From the NCBI GenBank assembly GCA_029227815.1, contig CP118523.1, positions 3,534,001 to 3,598,000 of the forward strand: 64,000 nucleotides of DNA. The letters are read 5' to 3'. The notes under the pieces were generated by a model that was not told the origin of the DNA, did not search any database, and worked only from the letters and a program-made list of their open reading frames with translations. This stretch comes from Clostridiaceae bacterium M8S5 (GTDB lineage: Bacteria > Bacillota > Clostridia > Tissierellales > MCWD3). The position numbers and the translations under genes were made by a program. Below are positions 8,605-16,891 of this stretch, piece after piece; within the stretch, counting starts at the first letter, position 1; each line of letters starts with the position of its first letter.

Positions 8605-8632
8605 TAGGGGCTGTCTATCGACAACTCCCCTA
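8605..8632 (-). terminator. Terminator of paralog 3
   Basis: A TAGGGG...CCCCTA stem with an inner TGTC/GACA pairing and a 2-base bulge is followed on the minus strand by ATTTTTC. It shares the GTTGTCGATAGACAGC core with the terminator at 5842-5865. Confidence 0.7.
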
Positions 8633-8654
8633 CATCATATTATAGAAGTACTTT

Positions 8655-8707
8655 TTATTTTTCATCTTTTCCATTATCAAAATATAATCATTTTAATAAT
8701 TGTTTCC
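8655..8707 (-). pseudogene. Vestige of the C-terminal cap at the 3' end of paralog 3
   Basis: The bases after the paralog 3 repeats align with the end of paralogs 1 and 2 (coding QLLEMNIFDDGKDEK and its flank). Paralog 3 reads them in another frame and stops at GGNNY. In the ancestral frame they give W-K-Q-L-L-K-M-I-I-F followed by a stop, then remnants of DNGKDEK. The cap has been lost by an out-of-frame deletion. Confidence 0.75.
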
Positions 8708-10861
8708 ACCAGTAGTTTCTACCTTAGCACCTTCATTAAACACACCCAGCTCAATTAACTGTTTCATACATTTAGCTGCATCATCGTAGTTACCTTCTTT
8801 TTCATGTTTTATCATTCTTTCGAATAATACTTTTGCTTTATTTCTTGTCTCTTGTGATAAATTTTTTCTAAACTCTTTTGCTATAAGGTCAAAAGTGTAC
8901 TCATCTGTGTTTCCTTCATATCTAGTTTCTACTTTGCCTTTTAAGTCTTTACCCTCTTGTTTTAAGTCTTTATCTCCTGTAGTTTCTACTTTTGCTCCTT
9001 CATCAAATACACCTAACTCAATTAACTGCTTCATGATTTTCTGTGCATCATCATAGTTCCCTTCTCTTTCTAGTTTTATCATTTTTTCAAACAATACTTT
9101 TGCTTTATTTATTGTCTCTTGTGACAAATCTTTTTTAAACTCTTTTGCTATAAGGTCAAAAGTGTACTCATCTGTATTTCCTTCATATCTAGTTTCTACT
9201 TTACCCTCTTGTTTTATGTCTTTATTATCTTGTTTGGAGTTTTTATCTCCTGTAGTTTCTACTTTAGTTCCTTCATTAAATACACCTAACTCAATTAACT
9301 GCTTCATGATTTTCTGTGCATCATCATAGTTCCCTTCTCTTTCTAGTTTTATCATTTTTTCAAACAATACTTTTGCTTTATTTCTTGTCTCTTGTGATAA
9401 ATTTTTTCTAAACTCTTTTGCTATAAGGTCAAAAGTGTACTCATCTGTGTTTCCTTCATATCTAGTTTCTACTTTACCCTCTTGTTTTATGTCTTTATTA
9501 TCTTGTTTGGAGTTTTTGTCTCCTGTAGTTTCTACTTTTGCTCCTTCATCAAATACATTTAACTCAATTAACTGCTTCATAATTTTCTGTGCATTATCAT
9601 AGTTACCTTCTTTTTCATCTTTTATCATTCTTTCGAATAATACTTTTGCTTTATTTCTTGTCTCTTGTGATAAATTTTTTCTAAACTCTTTTGCTATAAG
9701 GTCAAAAGTGTACTCATCTGTATTTCCTTCATATCTAGTTTCTACTTTACCCTCTTGTTTTATGTCTTTATTATCTTGTTTGGAGTCTTTGTCTCCTGTA
9801 GTTTCTACTTTAGCTCCTTCATCAAATATATTTAACTCAATTAACTGCTTCATGATTTTCTGTGCATTATCATAGTTACCTTCTTTTTCATCTTTTATCA
9901 TTCTTTCGAATAATACTTTTGCTTTATTTCTTGTCTCTTGTGACAAATCTTTTTTAAATTCTTTTGCTATAAGGTCGAAAGTGTACTCATCTGTATTTCC
10001 TTCATATCTAGTTTCTACTTTGCCCTCTTGTTTTAAGTCTTTATTATCTTGTTTTGAGTTTTTATCTCCTGTAGTTTCTACTTTAGTTCCTTCATCAAAT
10101 ACACCTAACTCAATTAACTGCTTCATGATTTTCTGTGCATCATCATAGTTCCCTTCTCTTTCTAGTTTTATCATTTTTTCAAACAATACTTTTGCTTTAT
10201 TTCTTGTCTCTTGTGATAAATCTTTTCTAAATTCTTTTGCTATAAGGTCGAAAGTGTACTCATCTGTATTTCCTTCATATTTAGTTTCTACTTTGCCCTC
10301 TTGTTTTATGTCTTTATTATCTTGTTTGGAGTTTTTGTCTCCTGTAGTTTCTACTTTTGCTCCTTCATCAAATACATTTAACTCAATTAACTGCTTCATG
10401 ATTTTCTGTGCATCATCATAGTTCCCTTCTCTTTCTAGTTTTATCATTTTTTCAAACAATACTTTTGCTTTATTTATTGTTTCTTGTGATAAATCTTTTT
10501 TTAACTCTTTTGCAAAATTGTCGAAATTGTACTCATATTTAGTTTCTACTTTACCCTTTTGTTTGGAGCCTTTATCTCCTGTAGTTTCTACTTTTACTCC
10601 TTCATCAAATACACCTAACTCAGTTAACTGCTTCATGATTTTTTGTGCATCATCATAGTTGCCTTGTTTTTCTCGTTTTATCATTTTTTCAAGCAATGTT
10701 TTTGCTTTATCTATTGTATCTTGTGACAAATCCTTTTTAAATTCTTTTGAATAAACTTCTTTTCCTGTATTAAAATTAGAACTTGCATATATTGAGGTAA
10801 ACGGTGTAAGTGTAAGTGTTAATGCTACTGCTGATGTAATTATTGTCTTTTTAATTTTCAT
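8693..10861 (-). CDS. Secreted helical-repeat protein, paralog 3 (eight repeats)
   Basis: This 722-residue protein has a signal peptide (about 1-27). The second ATG is chosen because GGAGGG lies 7 bases before it and overlaps the first ATG. The mature protein is eight helical units (for example KDLSQETRNKAKVLFEKMIK, then EGNYDDAQKIMKQLIELGVF) joined by acidic, Gly/Thr/Lys-rich linkers (DEGAKVETTGDK, DNKDIKQEGKVETRYEG, NTDEYTFDLIAKEF). The period is about 91 residues for most copies. Unlike its paralogs it lacks the C-terminal cap and ends abruptly in GGNNY. The repetitive, regular, charged build suggests a binding or spacer role rather than an enzyme. The promoter carries the shared TTTCACAT boxes. 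Confidence 0.85.
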   Translation of the reverse strand: MKIKKTIITSAVALTLTLTPFTSIYASSNFNTGKEVYSKEFKKDLSQDTIDKAKTLLEKMIKREKQGNYDDAQKIMKQLTELGVFDEGVKVETTGDKGSKQKGKVETKYEYNFDNFAKELKKDLSQETINKAKVLFEKMIKLEREGNYDDAQKIMKQLIELNVFDEGAKVETTGDKNSKQDNKDIKQEGKVETKYEGNTDEYTFDLIAKEFRKDLSQETRNKAKVLFEKMIKLEREGNYDDAQKIMKQLIELGVFDEGTKVETTGDKNSKQDNKDLKQEGKVETRYEGNTDEYTFDLIAKEFKKDLSQETRNKAKVLFERMIKDEKEGNYDNAQKIMKQLIELNIFDEGAKVETTGDKDSKQDNKDIKQEGKVETRYEGNTDEYTFDLIAKEFRKNLSQETRNKAKVLFERMIKDEKEGNYDNAQKIMKQLIELNVFDEGAKVETTGDKNSKQDNKDIKQEGKVETRYEGNTDEYTFDLIAKEFRKNLSQETRNKAKVLFEKMIKLEREGNYDDAQKIMKQLIELGVFNEGTKVETTGDKNSKQDNKDIKQEGKVETRYEGNTDEYTFDLIAKEFKKDLSQETINKAKVLFEKMIKLEREGNYDDAQKIMKQLIELGVFDEGAKVETTGDKDLKQEGKDLKGKVETRYEGNTDEYTFDLIAKEFRKNLSQETRNKAKVLFERMIKHEKEGNYDDAAKCMKQLIELGVFNEGAKVETTGGNNY
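8700..10770 (-). repeat. Tandem coding repeats of about 273 bp inside paralog 3
   Basis: Motifs such as TGCTTCATGATTTTCTGTGC recur about every 273 bp. Several neighbouring copies are nearly identical, while the outer ones (first and last) have diverged, as expected from unequal exchange in the middle of the array. Eight units can be counted from the helical core. Confidence 0.87.
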
Positions 10862-10908
10862 TTTTATTCCCTCCATTGATTTAATTTGTTTGTTTTGTTG
10901 ATAGTTAA

Positions 10909-10963
10909 ATTATAAAACCTAGATATGAAACTAATGTGAAAGCTATCTGAAAAAGATGTGTTT
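10909..10963 (-). promoter_or_regulatory. Paralog 3 promoter with 11-bp-spaced TTTCACAT-type boxes
   Basis: Boxes TTTCAGAT (10945-10952), TTTCACAT (10934-10941) and TTTCATAT (10923-10930), with a weak AAACACAT (10956-10963), are followed after 8 bp by TATAAT (10909-10914). Surrounding bases differ from the other two promoters, so conservation of the boxes and spacing is informative. Confidence 0.8.
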
Positions 10964-10985
10964 TTAATATTTAAATCTTTAAATC

Positions 10986-11033
10986 AAAAAAACACCAATA
11001 CATACACTCTAAATAGTCGTATCAGTGTTTTTA
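10986..11033. terminator. Terminator of the GGDEF/EAL gene
   Basis: AAAAACACTGATAC pairs with GTATTGGTGTTTTT around a loop of about 20 bases, 40 bp after the GGDEF/EAL stop. T-runs flank it on both strands. Confidence 0.65.
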
Positions 11034-11069
11034 ATCATTTATATTAATATATAACTTAGCTTGTTTACA

Positions 11070-13622
11070 TTAACTACAATATAATCTCAATGTTTCTTCT
11101 TCACTTAATGGTTTACTAAATAAAAATCCTTGCACCATATCACAATCATGCTTTTTTAGTATACTCAATTGCTCTTTAGTCTCAACTCCCTCTGCTATTA
11201 CCTCTACTCCTTTGTAGTGGGCAATATTTATCATGGCATCTATAAGATTTTGGCTATATGAACTTAAAGTTATATTATCTATAAAAGACTTGTCTATTTT
11301 AAGTATGTCAACTGGTAAATCTTTAAAATACTTTAACGATGAATACCCTGTCCCAAAGTCATCTAATGCAATTGCAAAACCATAGTCTGCCAATCTGTTA
11401 ATTACTGTAGTTCCTTTTTCTATAGATTCTATCAATATTGTTTCTGTCATTTCAAGACATATCTGCATAGGTGATAGCCCTGCCTTCTCAACTATTTCGA
11501 TAGTTCTTTCATAAAAATCATTATGCATTAGCTGTGTAGCAGAAATATTAACAGATACTTTTATTTTATCTTTTCTTTTTTCATTGATTTTTTTTGCAAA
11601 AGCACAAGCTTCTTTTAGCACTAATTCTCCTATCTCTATCATCAAGCCCAGTTCTTCAGCATTAGTAATAAGCTTAAATGGTGAAACATATCCATGTTCT
11701 TTGCTATTCCATCGAATCAATGCTTCAAATCCGATAACTTCCTTTGTTTTACAATTAATATATGGTTGGAAATTAAGATAGAATTCTTGTTTTTTAGTTG
11801 CCTTTTTGATAGCTTCTTGAAGATACATCTTTTCCTCAATTAGTTCATTCATGGTTTCTTCATAAAATACATGTTTATTCTTGCCAGAATTTTTAGCCTC
11901 ATAAAGTGCCAAATCAGCTTTTTTTACAAGCTCCCCTCTACAATTTCCATTGTAAGGGTATAAAGATATACCTGTGCTTACTGTAAGAAATAATGATGTA
12001 GTTTTTATAACAACTTCTTCATCAAATATTGTATGGATAACTTCTATTATATAAATTATATTTCCAATATCATCTTGATTCTTAATCATTATCAAGAACT
12101 CATCCCCACCAAATCTACCTATACAAGTATGCTCATTTTCATAAGCTTTTAACTTATCTCCAACTATTTTTAATACTCTATCTCCCATGTCATGACCATA
12201 AGTATCATTTATATTCTTAAAATTATCTACGTCTAAAAACACAATAGCTGTTATGCCTTTATGTTTTTCTTTGCATATTTCACTATCTATAAGCTGAAAT
12301 ATAGAAAATCTGTTATGTAACCCTGTTACCATATCTGTATAAACAAGTTCATGTATTTTCTCATCCTGTATTCTTATTTCATCTATTGAAGCTATTAATT
12401 CTTCATTTGTTGCTACAAGTTCTTCATTTATTTCCATCAAGTCTTCTTTGCTACTTAAAAGCTCTTTCTCAGATTTTTTTCTTTTTGCTATATTTACTTG
12501 CAAGAACATAATTAGACTAAATTGAAACAATAAAATAATTATCACTATTAGTATATACTTGAAATACTGCTTAAAAAAAGGTATTTCTTTATTAATGAAT
12601 ATAGTACCTTCTGGCAATAAATCTGCATCAAATTTATATTTTTTTAGTATTGCATAATCAAAGACATACTTATTTGGACTGTCTTTAATATAATTAATCT
12701 TCGATATGTCCTTACCTTTAAATACCTGCTTAACAATAGAAGCTGCCACACTGCCCTGTTCTATATGAGATATGACTTTACCTCCTAATAACCCATCTCC
12801 AATGCCATAATAGTAATTATGATAAACAGGTTGATTGCAGAACTCTAGTATGTACTCTACTGATTTATCAAATGAAAGATGCAAATTATTCTTATCAGTG
12901 TTTATTGTTAACAGCAACACAATATCTTCATCACTCAATTTACCAAGCTCTATACCAAATTCTCTGTAAGACAAATTAGTTAAGCTAAGACTCTTAAAAT
13001 TCAAATCTTTAAATTTACCCTTTTCGTTATAGTATTCTTTTAACATAGCTTGTCCCGTCTCTGTATTATCTGTCAACGCTATTATGTTTTTTCCTTTTGA
13101 GTTCAACTTTTTAGCTATGTCAATGGTTTCTTTTATTGAAATAGATTCTATTACTCCTGTTATATAGGGACTTTTACTTAATCTCTCAGCTTTTTGATAA
13201 TCACCGATACCCATAAAAACTATAGGCGTTTTATAAAATAGTTCTCTCTGATGCTTATATGCAAAATTTAAGGCATTGTCATCTCCAACAATAATTGCAT
13301 CATATTTAGGTAAATTTTGAATCTTATATTTTAAATTATCATAAAAATTCTTTAAATTTTCTTTAGTGTAAAGCCTTTTCGTATCCATAAACTCAATATC
13401 TAATTCTATATTTTCACCTTCAGATTGAGATTTTATGCCCTTTACTTGATGATCAAATGTTATAAAACTTGGTGAGTAAGAGCTTATAAGTAACACTCTT
13501 TTTGGTTTTTCGCTGGTATAAATTGACCGTGCAGTACTTAAACTACAAAAAAATATATTCATTAATATTATTAATAATAAAACTAAAGAAATTCTTCTTC
13601 TGATGTTTCTATATTGATTCAT
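11070..13622 (-). CDS. GGDEF-EAL protein with ABC-substrate-binding-type sensor domain
   Basis: This 850-residue membrane protein starts with a signal anchor, followed by an external domain like the ABC_sub_bind family (about 40-340, KRVLLISSYSPSF, then AIIVGDDNALNFA). A membrane helix lies at about 352-376, then a short coiled linker, a GGDEF domain (motif GRFGGDEF at about 500, no RxxD inhibition site before it) and an EAL domain. The EAL domain keeps EALIRW (about 632), NISATQL, ETIL, DDFGTGYSS (about 755), KIDKSF and the EGVET/QGFLFSKPL end. Both catalytic sites look intact, so it could make and degrade cyclic di-GMP in response to an external small molecule. It stands alone between its own terminator and promoter. 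Confidence 0.92.
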   Translation of the reverse strand: MNQYRNIRRRISLVLLLIILMNIFFCSLSTARSIYTSEKPKRVLLISSYSPSFITFDHQVKGIKSQSEGENIELDIEFMDTKRLYTKENLKNFYDNLKYKIQNLPKYDAIIVGDDNALNFAYKHQRELFYKTPIVFMGIGDYQKAERLSKSPYITGVIESISIKETIDIAKKLNSKGKNIIALTDNTETGQAMLKEYYNEKGKFKDLNFKSLSLTNLSYREFGIELGKLSDEDIVLLLTINTDKNNLHLSFDKSVEYILEFCNQPVYHNYYYGIGDGLLGGKVISHIEQGSVAASIVKQVFKGKDISKINYIKDSPNKYVFDYAILKKYKFDADLLPEGTIFINKEIPFFKQYFKYILIVIIILLFQFSLIMFLQVNIAKRKKSEKELLSSKEDLMEINEELVATNEELIASIDEIRIQDEKIHELVYTDMVTGLHNRFSIFQLIDSEICKEKHKGITAIVFLDVDNFKNINDTYGHDMGDRVLKIVGDKLKAYENEHTCIGRFGGDEFLIMIKNQDDIGNIIYIIEVIHTIFDEEVVIKTTSLFLTVSTGISLYPYNGNCRGELVKKADLALYEAKNSGKNKHVFYEETMNELIEEKMYLQEAIKKATKKQEFYLNFQPYINCKTKEVIGFEALIRWNSKEHGYVSPFKLITNAEELGLMIEIGELVLKEACAFAKKINEKRKDKIKVSVNISATQLMHNDFYERTIEIVEKAGLSPMQICLEMTETILIESIEKGTTVINRLADYGFAIALDDFGTGYSSLKYFKDLPVDILKIDKSFIDNITLSSYSQNLIDAMINIAHYKGVEVIAEGVETKEQLSILKKHDCDMVQGFLFSKPLSEEETLRLYCS

Positions 13623-13810
13623 AAAGCCCCCCTGCTAATATTTTTGTAAACTCTTCTCTTTAGAACAATATACAATTTACATTATATTTCTAAATTATGC
13701 ATTTTTCAACGAATCTTTTCTATTTTAGTAGTTTTAATATGTATCTGTTATATAAATAAAAGTATATTTTTCTATCTTATACCTAAAATAATAAAAAGGT
13801 GGTGACATTT

Positions 13811-14819
13811 ATGGTAAAATTTATTCCTAGTAAAGTATTATATCAAGAAGATATTTTAAAGTACAAGCTAGGTAAAGAACTCTATTCTAAATATAAAAAC
13901 ATGAATATGGAAATGGTATCTATTAAAAAACATCACGATATTGATTTTATAAAAGACGCACCTTATTACAAATTTGTTGAATTCAAAAAATACCTTGTAC
14001 TTGGTATAAGGAAAAGCTTAAGGCTAATGCCAAATAATCGTTCAGCAGATTTTATTGTGCCTTTTACCTCTTCTGGTTGTAGCGCTATGTACGTATTGTT
14101 ATTTAGTATGTAATTTTTTCAAAGGATCTTATTTGAGAGTGTTTGTCAATAGAGATGAAATGATGCAATCAGTAAAAAAGAAAATAAAGCAAGTTAATCA
14201 ATTAAAAACGTACGAGATTGGCTCTACAAGTGACATGGTGTTAGAAAACACAATTACAGGAAATCTTAAATGGGCAATTGAGCAGTTTGGAAAACTTGAA
14301 AATGCAAAATGTACATTTGCTACTAAATTTTCTATGGTTGATGATTTATTAGATGCTAATCATAATGGTAACACTCAAATGAGGATAAGTGTCAATCCAG
14401 ATTTCATTATCAGAAAAATTGAAATAGGTACTTCGAGTTTAATAGACAGAATAAATGCTGCAAATAAAATGCATAGAGCAGGCTACAAAATAGGTGTAAA
14501 TATTGCGCCTATTATACTTTTAGATAACTGGCAATCTATGTATAAAGAACTTTTTTTACTTCTAGCAAATAAACTAGATGAAGATTTAAAAAACAACCTT
14601 TTTTTTGAGCTAATATTTATGACTTTTGGCTATGCTAACATGACTATCAATCAGGCAGCATTAAAAGGCGTAATAGATGTATTTGATAAGAATATAATGA
14701 GACCAAAAGGTAGAGGCAAATATTGTTATCATGTTGATATCAGAGAAAAAGCCAGTGAATATTTCAAGGACATGATACACACATACTTCCCAAAAGCAAC
14801 AATAAGTTATATTGTATAA
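13811..14819 (+). pseudogene. splB: Spore photoproduct lyase gene with frameshift in the radical SAM motif
   Basis: Two overlapping frames (13811-14113 and about 14055-14819) together encode a normal-length (about 336 residues) spore photoproduct lyase, the radical SAM enzyme that repairs 5-thyminyl-5,6-dihydrothymine in germinating spores. Family blocks include LGIRKSLRLMPNN, SADFIVPFTSSGCSA, YLVCNFFKGSYLRVFVN, LENTITGNLKWAIEQFG, FATKF, VDDLLDANHNG, RISVNP, IEIGTSSL and NIAPI. The break lies at 14086-14092: restoring two bases in the ATGTACG stretch rebuilds C-SAM-C-TY-C, the CxxxCxxC iron-sulfur motif. AAGGTGG precedes the ATG. It is a true lesion or an assembly error; no second defect is visible. 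Confidence 0.88.
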
Positions 14820-14820
14820 T

Positions 14821-15447
14821 CTAGTTAAATAACATACACACCTTATAACCAATATAAAGCACTACCTCTCTAGCTAGAAAGTTAATCTTACTCTTTACGC
14901 TCTTATACCTAGAGGTTGGTGTTGGTGAAGAATAAGCAATTAATCCTTTGTCTTTAGCCATAGTTATAGCTCTTTTCATATGTAATGGATCACTGACTAT
15001 AATAATATCATTCATTTTATTTTCTTTGATTATTTTTAGGCAGTATTCAATATTTTCCTCAGTTATAGTAGAATAGGCTTCTATATATATGTCATTAACA
15101 TCTACGCCATTCTTTAATGCATATTGTTTTGCAACAAAAGCCTCTGAGTATTGTTTGTTTACTCCTTTTCCTCCAGTAAATATTATTTTATGAGCATATC
15201 CATTTTTATATAGCCATATTCCGTGATTAATTCTCTCTTTGAAAACTGGTGAAGGCTCATCTCCCCATATTGAAGCCCCTAAAACCATCACAGCATCTGC
15301 TTTAACGACTTCTGTTCTGTTACCATAAGTATATATGCTTATAGATATATAAGAAAAGTATACTATAAAGCATATAAGTACACCTATCATCAATTTTTTG
15401 TGTCTTATAATTCTATACATACTATTCTCCTTAATTGAAATATTCAC
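14821..15447 (-). CDS. YdcF/SanA-like DUF218 membrane-anchored protein
   Basis: This 208-residue protein has one N-terminal membrane helix (about 13-33) and a DUF218 domain. Markers are ADAVMVLGASIWGDEPSPVF-x-x-R, a GYAHKIIFTGGKGV block, then EEN and IIVSDPLHMKRA. Family members are implicated in envelope integrity and possibly in processing of lipid-linked wall precursors, but the reaction is not established. It is convergent with the splB remnant, whose stop lies 2 bp away. The start has a weak ribosome site (AAGGAG further upstream). Confidence 0.85.
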   Translation of the reverse strand: MNISIKENSMYRIIRHKKLMIGVLICFIVYFSYISISIYTYGNRTEVVKADAVMVLGASIWGDEPSPVFKERINHGIWLYKNGYAHKIIFTGGKGVNKQYSEAFVAKQYALKNGVDVNDIYIEAYSTITEENIEYCLKIIKENKMNDIIIVSDPLHMKRAITMAKDKGLIAYSSPTPTSRYKSVKSKINFLAREVVLYIGYKVCMLFN

Positions 15448-15492
15448 TTAATTATAACACATATATATTTATATGACTTTGTCCATCAACCT

Positions 15493-15518
15493 AAGGGAGC
15501 ACTATGGAGTGCTCCCTT
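15493..15518. terminator. Strong hairpin between DUF218 and DUF3795 genes
   Basis: AAGGGAGCAC pairs perfectly with GTGCTCCCTT around a 6-base loop. There is no T-run after the stem on the minus strand, so it may be a weak terminator or an mRNA-end stabiliser. Confidence 0.55.
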
Positions 15519-15553
15519 GGAATATTTAAATATACTTAATTTATAATGAACTA

Positions 15554-15997
15554 TTAGTATCTAGGTTTACTCTTAACAGCCTTATAAAATGCTTGGACTC
15601 CATTTTGCTTCATTTCATCGTTATTGTCTTTCCATTTGTTGTAAAGACCATTATTGTTATTATTTTTATCACAGGGATATTTATCACATCGAAAACAAAA
15701 ATCAACTTTTTCCTCTTTGTGACAGTCTTTTACCTTACATGCATTATTTAAAGCGTATCCTTCTCTGCATCCTTTGCATTCACCACTAGAAAAATGCTCT
15801 AATATTTGTATAAAATCATTATATTTCTTAAATAATGGCATAAAATCCTCTATCCTCTTTGCCATATTCTCAAAGTTAGCTAGATTTTCTTTTAGTCCTC
15901 TACTTAGTTTAGCTACATTACCTTTGCTATAAGAAACACATCTAAAGCAATCAATGCCGCAAGGTGCTAATTCTTTTTTAATTTTGTCATAACTCAT
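15554..15997 (-). CDS. DUF3795 cysteine-rich protein
   Basis: This 147-residue cytosolic protein has eleven cysteines in a DUF3795-like pattern: APCGIDCFRC near the N-terminus, then ECKGC, CKVKDC, and CFRCDKYPCDK near residue 115-130. These are likely metal or Fe-S ligands; function is unknown. A short helical spacer (about 30-80) separates the two Cys clusters. The start has AGGAGG at a suitable distance, and the gene is monocistronic. Confidence 0.8.
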   Translation of the reverse strand: MSYDKIKKELAPCGIDCFRCVSYSKGNVAKLSRGLKENLANFENMAKRIEDFMPLFKKYNDFIQILEHFSSGECKGCREGYALNNACKVKDCHKEEKVDFCFRCDKYPCDKNNNNNGLYNKWKDNNDEMKQNGVQAFYKAVKSKPRY

Positions 15998-16076
15998 CTT
16001 AAGTCCTCCTTATATTGTAGTGGATTTATTCCCTTATATATAAAGATGCAAACTTAACAGAAGAGTTGCGTTTAAT

Positions 16077-16865
16077 TTATATTTTTTTATTCTTATCATC
16101 TATTATTTTTATAATATTATTGTACCATTCTTGAGGTGGTTTTTTTTCTGGCATATTATTGTACAAATATGCTATCTTTCTTCTAACTTCCTCATCAAAT
16201 ACATAGTTGGTTTCCTTATAGTCTAATTTTGTTACCAGTTTGTTTTTTAAAACCTTATTTTTAATATCATTTCTATGCTCTGTAAAATCTATCCACGCCT
16301 TACAATTACAAGGATTATCTACTTTTATTAAGTTACATCTCCTACTAAAAAAATCATCCAAATTCATTCTAGCTCTGTGTAGTAGCGCTTTTACGGCTGA
16401 CCTAGATATTCCTAAAATTTCAGCAACTTCCTGCATTTTGAGCCCAAACATATCTATTAGAGAAAAAGTTATTCTTTGGTTAATAGTTAATCTTCTAACC
16501 ATTGCTAGGAAACAACCATTTTGAATATCTTTTATTGTCTCATCTACAATTACTTCATCCTCAGGTGATGGCTCTCTAGAGCTTATTTTAATAGATTGCC
16601 CTTCTTTGTTAAGACTTGCTAATTCATCATATGAGAGTTCTATTTTCCCCTTTTGTTTTCTAACTCTCATGAGAAAATTATTAAGGCAAATCTTTCTTAA
16701 CCAATATTTACTTGCTTGCTCATTTTTAAGACTCTTTATATTTTTATAAGCATTCAGATATGTTTCTTGCAGTAACTCCTGTGCAACATGTGGATTACAA
16801 GATAGTTTTAGTGCGTAGTTATATATATATGTAGAATGTTCCTTGTATAGTTTTTCAAATTCCAA
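16077..16865 (-). CDS. ECF-type RNA polymerase sigma factor
   Basis: This 262-residue protein has sigma-70 region 2 (about 1-75, with AQELLQETYLNAYKNI) and region 4 (about 118-170, with MQEVAEILGISRSAVKALLHRAR). A C-terminal extension of about 85 residues carries a PCNCKAW cysteine pair. Such extensions replace or supplement an anti-sigma in some ECF groups. No anti-sigma gene is adjacent, so the extension or an unlinked partner must control it. It starts 27 bp after the truA stop and may be transcribed with it. The target promoter is unknown. Confidence 0.88.
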   Translation of the reverse strand: MEFEKLYKEHSTYIYNYALKLSCNPHVAQELLQETYLNAYKNIKSLKNEQASKYWLRKICLNNFLMRVRKQKGKIELSYDELASLNKEGQSIKISSREPSPEDEVIVDETIKDIQNGCFLAMVRRLTINQRITFSLIDMFGLKMQEVAEILGISRSAVKALLHRARMNLDDFFSRRCNLIKVDNPCNCKAWIDFTEHRNDIKNKVLKNKLVTKLDYKETNYVFDEEVRRKIAYLYNNMPEKKPPQEWYNNIIKIIDDKNKKI

Positions 16866-16891
16866 AACAAAACCTCCAATCTAACTACACT

